Of a stretch of DNA of 12,340 bases, positions 7,147-12,340 are shown piece after piece (the stretch's first letter is position 1; every line of letters begins with the position of its first letter). Source of the DNA: a bacterium (GTDB lineage: Bacteria > SZUA-79 > Acidulodesulfobacterales > Acidulodesulfobacteraceae); contig JAKACI010000021.1 in assembly GCA_021821565.1 (NCBI GenBank), forward strand, positions 1-12,340. Reading direction: 5' to 3'. The notes beneath the pieces are model-generated. The model did not search any database, had not been told where the DNA came from, and worked only from the letters and a program-made list of their open reading frames with translations. Made by a program: the position numbers and the translations under genes.

Positions 7147-8157
7147 ATGACGAGTATTATATTTATTATAGTGATTTTGTTTTTTACATCAATTTCAGTC
7201 GGCATTGTGGGTAACGTTATAGGAATAGGAGGAGGCATTCTTCTCGTACCTTTTTTTCTTTTATATATGCATTTATCTCCGGTAAAAGCAAGCGGATTAA
7301 GTCTTTTTACAATTTTGGCAAGCTCATCAGGGGGGTCTTTTAAATTTATTAAAGAAAAAATAATAGATTTTAAATTGTATTTAATGATAGTTCTTTTTGC
7401 CGTACCCGGAGTTATTGCAGGTTCAATTTTAAGCAAATATATAAAAACCGACGAATTTAAAGGAATTTTTTCTTTAATAGTTGTTATTATAGGTATATTT
7501 TCATTAATAGCTACAAATATTCAGACAAAAAAGGCAGAAAATGAAATTGATTTAAATAAAGTTAAAATTGATAATAGCGCTAATTCTTTCAATATAAAAA
7601 AAAATAAAGAAATTAACAATAAGGAAAGCAGCAATGAGAATATTAAAACTTTAAGCGGCAGCGGCAGGGATAGAAATTTTAAACTACGGTCAATTATTAT
7701 TTATCTAAAACATATACATATAAACAGTGATATAAAAAGAAAAAGGATTGACAGAACAGGCAATATATTTGATTATTATATTAAAAAACCGGTTGTTATT
7801 AATTTTTTTTCTTTAATCGCAGGGTTTATTTCCGGATTTATAGGTATAGGCATAGGCGGTATAACGGGAACATTTTTAACGGCGGTTGAACAGATCCCCC
7901 CTAGAATTGCATTTTCTACCGTTATATTAGCCATGATTTTAACATCTATTGTCGGCGGATTTATTCATCTGGCATATATGAGATTTTCGTCTAACACAAT
8001 AATATATTTAATCCCTTTAATGATTGGAGCGGTAATAGGTTCTCAGCTCGGCGTGCATATATCTAAATTGCTTAAGTCAAGAACTCTTAGGCTGTATCAG
8101 GGTTGGATAATTATAACATTAGGATTTTTAATGTTTGCAATATCTTATATCAAATAA
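7147..8157 (+). CDS. TauE/SafE-family membrane transporter (anion/sulfite-type exporter)
   Basis: This 336-residue membrane protein has the two-fold repeated architecture of the TauE/SafE (formerly DUF81) family, whose characterised members export sulfite, sulfoacetate or related organosulfur anions. The first half has GNVIGIGGGILLVP (22-35) and VPGVIAGS (86-93). The second half has GFIGIGIGGITG (230-241) and MIGAVIGSQLGVHIS (292-306). The halves are separated by a long polar segment, about residues 127-215, rich in lysine and asparagine and probably cytoplasmic; this loop is usually short. The start ATG is 11 bases after AGGAG, a long spacing, but no better in-frame start is visible. Substrate cannot be deduced. 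The next gene, 160 bases downstream, has no evident functional link. Confidence 0.88.
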   Translation: MTSIIFIIVILFFTSISVGIVGNVIGIGGGILLVPFFLLYMHLSPVKASGLSLFTILASSSGGSFKFIKEKIIDFKLYLMIVLFAVPGVIAGSILSKYIKTDEFKGIFSLIVVIIGIFSLIATNIQTKKAENEIDLNKVKIDNSANSFNIKKNKEINNKESSNENIKTLSGSGRDRNFKLRSIIIYLKHIHINSDIKRKRIDRTGNIFDYYIKKPVVINFFSLIAGFISGFIGIGIGGITGTFLTAVEQIPPRIAFSTVILAMILTSIVGGFIHLAYMRFSSNTIIYLIPLMIGAVIGSQLGVHISKLLKSRTLRLYQGWIIITLGFLMFAISYIK

Positions 8158-8303
8158 GCTATATAAATTAATATAATTTATTTTATTCATATTTTTTTAG
8201 TTAAATAATAAATATACATAAATATACAAATGATGTTTTTTAATTATTTTATGACAATTTTTAAATGAAGAATGAAGAAATTTTAATTAACTATTATATA
8301 TAT

Positions 8304-8310
8304 AAGGAGA
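8304..8310 (+). promoter_or_regulatory. Ribosome binding site of the alcohol dehydrogenase
   Basis: AAGGAGA ends seven bases before the ATG at 8318 and fixes this start. The 160-bp gap upstream is AT-rich, with neither a clear terminator nor a clear promoter. Confidence 0.7.
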
Positions 8311-8317
8311 TAAGCTT

Positions 8318-9475
8318 ATGTCTTTTGATTTTTTTAATCCGGTAAAAATTCATTTCGGGATAGATTCATTGCAGGATGCAGGTAAAATTGCAAAAAAATA
8401 CGGCACGCACGCATTAATTGTAACGGGAAAATCATCAATGCAAAAATCAGGCGTATTAGATAAACTTGTAAAAATTCTAAAAGACGAAGGCGTAAATTCT
8501 ATCGTATTTTCCGATATTACTCCAAATCCTACCATAGATGAGATTGATGCTGCGGCAAAAATTGCCAAACAAAACAATATTGATTTAATAATTGGTCTTG
8601 GAGGAGGAAGTCCTCTTGATTCATCTAAAGCTATTGCCGTTGCGGCAAAAGGCAATATACCTGTCTGGGATTACTTAAAAATCCAACCGGAAGGAGCATT
8701 ACCGATTATAACGATAGTTTCTACTTCAGGAACAGGATCCGAAGTTAATAGATTTTCAGTTATGACAAATACTGAAACAGGAGAAAAACCGGGATTTGGA
8801 TATGAATGTATGTATCCTAAAGAAGCTATTATAGACCCTATTATTATGGAATCGATGCCTCAATATGTTACAGCAACGACGGGCTTTGATGTTTTTGTTC
8901 ATGCTTTAGAAGCATATACGGGAAAAATAAGCAATCCAATCGCCGACAGTTATTGTGAAAAGACATTTGCCTTGCTAAGAGAAAGCTTTATTGCAGCCTA
9001 CAATGAACCTGAAAATATTAAGGCAAGGTCAGATATGGCAATGGCTTCCGCGTTAGCAGGATTGGCGATTGATTCTGCAGGCGTCGGCATAATACATGCA
9101 CTTGAACATCCAGTGTCGGGTAATTTTCCAAACATTGCCCATGGAGCAGGTTTAGCGGCTTTGATTATTGAATCTATGAAACTAAATATTAAAGATAAAA
9201 CTTGCAGAGAAAAATATGCTAAAGTCGCTCATATATTTGGAAAAATTAAAGGAAATAAAACTGAAGAAGATATGGCTTACGAATTGATAGAAACCGTTAA
9301 AAAAATGCTTTCGGATGTTGGCTTAAATGTAAAACTTAAAGATTTAGGAGTCGGCGAAGATAAATTAGAAAAAATTGCAAAAGAAGCTTTCACGACTATG
9401 AATTTTGCAGCTTTAAACAATCCTGTTGTATTAGGCGAAAAAGAGGCGCTGAAATTATTAAAAGCCTCTTTTTAA
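8318..9475 (+). CDS. Iron-containing (group III) alcohol dehydrogenase
   Basis: This cytoplasmic NAD(P)-dependent oxidoreductase of 385 residues is full length for the family. It reduces aldehydes or oxidises alcohols using a bound divalent metal. The nucleotide-binding part shows GLGGGSPLDSSKA (93-105) and STSGTGSEVNRFSVMT (135-150). Metal ligands by comparison with lactaldehyde reductase FucO are D191 and H195 (in GFDVFVHALEAYTG), H260 (in GIIHALEHP) and H275 (in NIAHGAGLA). H264 matches the additional conserved histidine. All key residues are present. Substrate is unknown; the butanol/1,3-propanediol dehydrogenase-like type is common. The last codons overlap an intrinsic terminator, and a repeat element starts two bases after the stop codon. 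The opposite-strand open frame is a shadow. Confidence 0.96.
   Translation: MSFDFFNPVKIHFGIDSLQDAGKIAKKYGTHALIVTGKSSMQKSGVLDKLVKILKDEGVNSIVFSDITPNPTIDEIDAAAKIAKQNNIDLIIGLGGGSPLDSSKAIAVAAKGNIPVWDYLKIQPEGALPIITIVSTSGTGSEVNRFSVMTNTETGEKPGFGYECMYPKEAIIDPIIMESMPQYVTATTGFDVFVHALEAYTGKISNPIADSYCEKTFALLRESFIAAYNEPENIKARSDMAMASALAGLAIDSAGVGIIHALEHPVSGNFPNIAHGAGLAALIIESMKLNIKDKTCREKYAKVAHIFGKIKGNKTEEDMAYELIETVKKMLSDVGLNVKLKDLGVGEDKLEKIAKEAFTTMNFAALNNPVVLGEKEALKLLKASF
9438..9473 (+). terminator. Intrinsic terminator embedded in the end of the dehydrogenase gene
   Basis: AAAAAGAGGC (9438-9447) pairs perfectly over 10 bp with GCCTCTTTTT (9464-9473), with a 16-base loop. The stem 3' arm provides the U-tract, whose last T is also the first base of the TAA stop. 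The terminator therefore lies wholly inside coding sequence. Confidence 0.65.
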
Positions 9476-9924
9476 TTCCCAAAATTGCCGATAGAGATTG
9501 TTAAAATAGCTTTAAAGTTATATAGAACATTAGATTCCCGCTTACGCGGGAATGACACCCGTTGGGTGAAAACTTAAATACCCGCAAAGTCATTCCTGCG
9601 TGAGCAGGTACGCTTTAAAGCCGTCGGCATTTAGACGGCTCATCCAGAAAAATAATTTTCTATCGGCAATTATCGGTAATTAACATTATATTTTGTCTGT
9701 CTAATTAATTATATTATTTAATAAATCGGGATATAGACAGCACAGCCGATTATTATAAAATATATGCTAATATATTATTAATATACGTAGCTTTCAACAA
9801 GAAATTTTAAAAATGGTTTAAGTTTTGCTAATATATTAATATATATAGATATAGATATATAGCCGGCTATTTTATAAATTTTTTATTAATAGTTTAAACT
9901 TTTAACCTTTTTAACCTATGGAAT
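9476..9924. other. Gene-free gap before the DNA glycosylase
   Basis: Besides repeat copy 2 it holds about 240 bases of very AT-rich DNA. A near-direct repeat TGCTAATATATTA occurs twice, about 60 bases apart, around 9765 and 9825. TTTTAACC occurs twice just before the glycosylase start (9900-9907 and 9909-9916). I see no gene, tRNA or clear promoter. Confidence 0.6.
9478..9671 (+). repeat. MITE-like structured repeat, copy 2 (altered right end)
   Basis: It aligns with copy 1 from its first base, sharing the 18-base left end and hairpins at 9534-9553, 9556-9568, 9595-9608 and 9619-9640. The right end matches for CTATCGGCAATT, then continues as ATCGGTAATT, a tandem near-duplicate of the preceding ten bases, so the final TTGGG is lost. 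It is in the same orientation as copy 1. It begins two bases after the dehydrogenase stop codon. Confidence 0.85.
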
Positions 9925-10632
9925 ATGGGATACCCAAAACTTCAAAAATCATTTTTCGTCAGAGAAGATACATTGCAGGTAGCTAAGGAATTATTAGGGA
10001 AGTATTTATTGACAAATATTGACGGAGAAGGTATATCAGGCGGAAAAATAGTTGAAGTTGAAGCGTATCTTGGAGCTCAGGATAAAGCGTCTCATGGTTA
10101 CAATAATCGCAGAACCAAAAGAAATGAAAATTTATACAAAGAAGGCGGAAACGCTTATGTTTACTTTTGTTACGGAATGTATTATTTATTTAATGTTGTG
10201 ACAGGTAAAGAAAATACGGCAAACGCCGTTCTAATAAGAGCGATAGAGCCAGAAATAGGCATTGACATAATGATGCAAAGAAAAATGAGGAGATTAAAAT
10301 CTAAAGGTGATTTATCTATTAGCAAAAGATTAAAAACAAATAGTATTATAAATAAAATCGCGTCGGAATCGGAAAAAAATTTATACGGCGAAATCAAAGG
10401 AGTAAATAATATTATAACAAATAGAATTACATCAGGACCCGGGCTTTTAACAATTGCATTAGGAATTGATTTAAGGCATAACGGTATTGCTATATTCGAT
10501 AATGAAGAAGCGAAAATAGATGTAAACAGTTATGATAATTTTAATAAATTAAATATTAATGATAAAAATATAAGCAATAATGACGATAAAATAATAATAA
10601 ACTTGAAATATGGCTGGAAGACAGAAGTTTAA
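9925..10632 (+). CDS. Alkyladenine (3-methyladenine) DNA glycosylase, AAG/MPG family, frame-disrupted at the 3' end
   Basis: It removes alkylated or deaminated purines in base excision repair. VEVEAYLG holds the catalytic glutamate E46 (human AAG E125), H57 matches human H136, and YVYFCYGMYYLFN (78-90) carries Y83, the intercalating tyrosine equivalent to human Y162. VLIRAIEP (102-109) and SGPGLLTIALGID (170-182) are further family blocks. The frame stops at 235 without the usual PRIGIxYAxxxxxPWRF ending, which is present just downstream in another frame. Two low-complexity insertions, about 118-165 and 195-222 (Asn/Lys/Ile-rich), make it longer than the usual 190-200 residues. There is no clear Shine-Dalgarno before the ATG. 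Either a natural inactivation, a sequencing or assembly error in an A/T run, or frameshifted expression could explain the break. Confidence 0.9.
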   Translation: MGYPKLQKSFFVREDTLQVAKELLGKYLLTNIDGEGISGGKIVEVEAYLGAQDKASHGYNNRRTKRNENLYKEGGNAYVYFCYGMYYLFNVVTGKENTANAVLIRAIEPEIGIDIMMQRKMRRLKSKGDLSISKRLKTNSIINKIASESEKNLYGEIKGVNNIITNRITSGPGLLTIALGIDLRHNGIAIFDNEEAKIDVNSYDNFNKLNINDKNISNNDDKIIINLKYGWKTEV

Positions 10633-10748
10633 ATATTTCTAATAAAGATATAATAGAAACGGCAAGAATAGGCGTTGACTATGCAGAAGAACATGCTTTC
10701 TTGCCGTGGAGATTTAAAATTAAGGGTAATAGTTGGGTAAGTAGATAG
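10590..10748 (+). pseudogene. Out-of-frame C-terminal piece of the DNA glycosylase
   Basis: In the frame one base back from the main glycosylase frame, an open stretch follows a TAA at 10587. It encodes a peptide that includes EDRSLNIS, ETARIGVDYAEEHAFLPWRF and GNSWVSR before the TAG at 10746. That matches the conserved C-terminus of bacterial AAG-family enzymes (the RIGI.YA....PWRF...VSR pattern). Joining it to the upstream frame needs a -1 shift, for example the loss of one A in the run near 10590-10601. Together the two parts would make a protein of about 270 residues. Confidence 0.8.
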
Positions 10749-10777
10749 TTACTAAATTGACATAAATTAATTATGTG

Positions 10778-10806
10778 TTGACAATTTTTTTTATATATAA
10801 TAAAAT
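10778..10806 (+). promoter_or_regulatory. Promoter of the DsrE-family gene
   Basis: A consensus TTGACA (10778-10783), a 17-base spacer and TAAAAT (10801-10806) make this the best promoter in the window. A second TTGACA lies 21 bases upstream (10757-10762) without an obvious partner. The transcript would start near 10813 and carry a leader of about 235 bases. Confidence 0.7.
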
Positions 10807-10810
10807 ACAA

Positions 10811-10820
10811 ACCAGTCGGT
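10811..10820. promoter_or_regulatory. Possible TetR-family operator at the DsrE promoter start site
   Basis: ACCAGTCGGT has ACC/GGT arms like many TetR-family operators and sits exactly at the expected transcription start, where a repressor would block initiation. A related CAGTCGG recurs at 11434-11440 before the TetR-family gene. Only three base pairs on each side are symmetric, so this is inference. Confidence 0.4.
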
Positions 10821-10874
10821 ATTCAAGTTGCCATTCAAGTAACTGAAGTATAAATGGTATAAACGGTACAAATA
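10821..10874 (+). repeat. Short direct repeats in the DsrE leader
   Basis: ATTCAAGT occurs at 10821-10828 and 10833-10840 (12-base period). It is followed by three tandem 9-base units, GTATAAATG, GTATAAACG and GTACAAATA (10848-10874). The spacing near one helical turn resembles protein-binding iterons, but no function is shown. Confidence 0.6.
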
Positions 10875-11035
10875 TTGAATATAATAGTTTTATTGTTTTA
10901 AAAATTAAATAAAACATTTTATATTTTTAATAAATTCATTATATTCGTATTAAAATGAAATAAAATAAATAACATATTTGGCTTAATTTGCATTATGGTT
11001 TTTATATAAATAAAAATTTAACACTAAAATTAAAA

Positions 11036-11041
11036 AGGAGG
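11036..11041 (+). promoter_or_regulatory. Consensus ribosome binding site of the DsrE-family gene
   Basis: AGGAGG lies seven bases before the ATG at 11049. It is the only perfect Shine-Dalgarno in the window and suggests high expression. Confidence 0.75.
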
Positions 11042-11048
11042 CATTACA

Positions 11049-11399
11049 ATGGCGAAAGCAAAAGCATTGATTATTATTTTATCGGGAAACGATAATCCCG
11101 TTAAAGTTAAACTTGGTCTTAATGTTGCTTGGAGAACGAAAAGCAGCGGAGCGTTTGAAGATGTAAAATTAATTTTTTTTGGACCGGGGGAAGATTTTAT
11201 TGCTAAAACAGAAGACAAAGAAATCATAGAAGCTTATGAGCAAGTTTTAAATAACAATATAGTGCCGCAGGCATGCGTAGCAGTTGCCGATGGTTATGGG
11301 GTCAGTCAAATTTTGATTGATAAAAAAGTTGAATTGGTTCATGCAGGTCAGGCAATTGCACAAATTATGGCAGAAGGCTATCAACCGTTGACTTTTTAA
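11049..11399 (+). CDS. DsrE-family protein
   Basis: This small soluble protein of 116 residues has the alpha/beta DsrE fold pattern: an N-terminal strand (KALIIILSG), a helix with LGLNVAWRTK (22-31), a strand VKLIFFGPGEDF (39-50), a helix EIIEAYEQVL (58-67), then IVPQACVAVADGYGV (71-85) and a C-terminal EGYQPLTF. DsrE-family members include sulfur-relay proteins and many uncharacterised ones. The only cysteine is C76, in the place where such proteins often carry a persulfide-carrying or conserved cysteine. It is a monocistronic gene with a strong promoter and ribosome binding site and is followed by a TetR-family regulator, which may control it. No dsr genes are visible here, so a sulfur role is not established. 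The opposite-strand frame is a shadow. Confidence 0.85.
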   Translation: MAKAKALIIILSGNDNPVKVKLGLNVAWRTKSSGAFEDVKLIFFGPGEDFIAKTEDKEIIEAYEQVLNNNIVPQACVAVADGYGVSQILIDKKVELVHAGQAIAQIMAEGYQPLTF

Positions 11400-11403
11400 C
11401 TAC

Positions 11404-11423
11404 ACTATAATATATATTATAGT
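11404..11423. promoter_or_regulatory. Perfect 20-bp AT palindrome after the DsrE-family gene
   Basis: ACTATAATATATATTATAGT is its own reverse complement and starts four bases after the stop codon. There is no T-tract, so it is a poor terminator by itself. It could be a transcript-end hairpin or a dimeric protein site for the TetR-family regulator downstream. Confidence 0.5.
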
Positions 11424-11491
11424 AATATTGCATCAGTCGGCTATTTGTATTTCAAATTTCAGCAAATAATATAGTATTAAAAACAAATGCG

Positions 11492-11527
11492 AAATTTTAT
11501 ATCAAATAACAATTTGGTATAAAATTT
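11492..11527. terminator. Long hairpin between the DsrE-family and TetR-family genes
   Basis: AAATTTTATATCAAAT (11492-11507) pairs with ATTTGGTATAAAATTT (11512-11527) over 16 positions with one G-T pair and an AACA loop. On either strand the A/T outer arms give U-rich ends, so it may terminate transcription. Its location 64 bases before the TetR start also allows an operator role. Confidence 0.5.
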
Positions 11528-11591
11528 TAAAATGTGTGATTTGAATATATTATTATATTATCGTATGTCAATTTGACTGAATTAACTAAAA

Positions 11592-12188
11592 ATGGCAGTT
11601 AAAAATAAAGATTATAAAAGAATAGAGATAATAGATACAGCCTATACTCTAATGCTTGAAAAAGGCTATGAAGATACGGGCATACAGGATATTATAAATA
11701 ATATTAATGCAACGAAGGGCTGTATCTATTATTATTTTAAATCAAAAAAAGAAATTGCTATCGCAGTAATAGAAGAAATAATAAAGCCCTTTTTTGACAG
11801 CCAGTGGTCTATTGTTTGTATGGCGGATAATCCTATTGATGAAATATGTAAAATTATTGACGATGTATATTTAAATAGCGCCGATAATCTTGCCAAAACA
11901 GGGTGTCCTTTAGGCAATTTAATTCTTGAAATGTCGGCAAAAGACCCTGTTTTTTCAAATTTAACCAATGAAATAATAATAATGTGGCATAATCATATAA
12001 AAAAAGCTTTACAAATATCAAAAACAAAAAAAATTATTAAACAAGAATTAGATGAAAGCTTTGTTGCAAATTTTATAATTGCATCATTTGAAGGCTGCAT
12101 TATGATTTCTAAATCTAATCATAGCAAAGAAGTATTAAAAGGCTGTTTTTCTGTTTTAAAAGAATATCTCTTATTATTAAAAATATAG
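11592..12188 (+). CDS. TetR/AcrR-family transcriptional regulator
   Basis: This 198-residue DNA-binding repressor-type protein has the family helix-turn-helix near the N-terminus: helix 1 IEIIDTAYTLMLEKGYEDT, then IQDIINNINATKGCIYYYFKSKKEI (about 31-55) with the typical KGxxYYYFxSKxE ending. The C-terminal ligand domain contains GCPLGNLILEMS (about 104-115), as in a common subgroup of TetR proteins. Ligand and targets are unknown. It lacks a visible Shine-Dalgarno before the ATG and could be weakly expressed. The upstream DsrE-family gene has an operator-like sequence at its promoter, and a related CAGTCGG lies about 150 bases before this gene, so it may regulate both. The opposite-strand frame is a shadow. 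Confidence 0.92.
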   Translation: MAVKNKDYKRIEIIDTAYTLMLEKGYEDTGIQDIINNINATKGCIYYYFKSKKEIAIAVIEEIIKPFFDSQWSIVCMADNPIDEICKIIDDVYLNSADNLAKTGCPLGNLILEMSAKDPVFSNLTNEIIIMWHNHIKKALQISKTKKIIKQELDESFVANFIIASFEGCIMISKSNHSKEVLKGCFSVLKEYLLLLKI

Positions 12189-12205
12189 CCGGCAATTAAA
12201 ATTAT

Positions 12206-12223
12206 CTATCGGCAATTTTTGGG
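12206..12223 (+). repeat. Solitary right end of the MITE-like element
   Basis: CTATCGGCAATTTTTGGG matches the right terminal repeat of copy 1 with one extra T. It is in the same orientation as the two larger copies. No left end or hairpins lie nearby, so it is a remnant or solo terminus. A partial second match, CCGGCAATT, lies at 12189-12197. Confidence 0.6.
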
Positions 12224-12224
12224 T

Positions 12225-12340
12225 ATGTATTTTGCAATCAAAAAATTATATATTCTTTATTCTTCCATAGAAACTATCAATGATATTTCAATGATAAGCA
12301 ACGAGGCTAATTTACATTTATTATTAATTAATATCAATAC
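12225..12340 (+). CDS. Possible N-terminus of an unidentified protein, cut by window end
   Basis: From ATG at 12225 a frame stays open for 38 codons to the window end, starting MYFAIKKLYILYSSIETIND. In DNA this AT-rich a chance opening of this length is possible but not likely. The leucine/isoleucine heptad-like spacing recalls the start of GAF or sensor domains, but this is too short to assign. The ATG is one base from the solitary repeat end, and no good ribosome binding site is visible. Confidence 0.35.
   Translation, partial: MYFAIKKLYILYSSIETINDISMISNEANLHLLLININ

Larger units (their letters stand above)
10749..11048. other. Regulatory gap before the DsrE-family gene
   Basis: This 300-base stretch has no gene. 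It holds a good promoter, an operator-like site, a 12-base-period direct repeat, and a 9-base motif repeated three times, followed by an AT-rich leader of about 170 bases and a strong ribosome binding site. Confidence 0.7.

Noticed and set aside
7083..7436. Minus-strand open frame opposite the start of the TauE-family gene
   Set aside because: Antisense shadow of the membrane gene; no recognisable domain and no ribosome binding site.
8350..8655. Minus-strand open frame of about 100 codons inside the dehydrogenase
   Set aside because: It is antisense to a strongly conserved NAD-binding region and has no independent start signal.
10590..10612. Programmed -1 frameshift at a canonical slippery heptamer in the glycosylase
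   Set aside because: No X XXY YYZ heptamer in the correct frame and no clear downstream stimulatory structure; a lost base is simpler.

Overview
The window is an AT-rich chromosomal stretch (roughly two-thirds A+T by eye) in which every confidently called gene lies on the + strand. The gene content suggests a Gram-negative-type respiring bacterium: a Tat-type Rieske protein, a membrane cytochrome b, a c-type haem membrane protein, and an F0 cluster separated from F1. That split F0 arrangement, a presequence on ATP synthase subunit c, and a DsrE-family protein fit a deltaproteobacterial/Desulfobacterota-like lineage. A low-GC group such as the Sva0485/Acidulodesulfobacterales clade is possible, but this is a guess from style and not a demonstrated assignment.

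Layout. (1) 1-983 is the 3' end of uvrA (nucleotide excision repair). (2) 1172-4489 is a quinol-oxidising electron-transfer cluster: a Rieske iron-sulfur protein, a full-length cytochrome b with b6-like haem-ligand spacing, and a roughly ten-helix membrane protein with one CxxCH haem c site near its C-terminus. The third protein may stand in for cytochrome c1. The cluster ends at a strong 14-bp hairpin terminator. (3) 4629-6590 holds an AtpZ/AtpI-type small protein, AtpI, subunit a (atpB) and subunit c (atpE), followed by a terminator. No b subunit or F1 genes follow. The redox cluster would build the proton gradient that this F0 uses. (4) 6852-9671 is a two-gene block, a TauE/SafE-family transporter and an iron-containing alcohol dehydrogenase, bounded by two direct copies of a structured element of about 200 bp with 17-18 bp terminal inverted repeats. 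(5) 9925-12188 carries an alkyladenine DNA glycosylase whose conserved C-terminus is displaced into another frame, a DsrE-family protein behind a repeat-rich promoter and leader, and a TetR-family regulator. A solitary copy of the element's right end follows at 12206, and an open frame runs off the window end.

The most unusual material is the repeat element, the glycosylase frameshift, the CxxCH-bearing third subunit of the bc-type cluster, the histidine-repeat presequence of subunit c, and the regulatory architecture around the DsrE/TetR pair. The repeat element has conserved hairpins with compensatory changes and GNRA loops in both copies. I did not recognise any wholly new multi-gene system.
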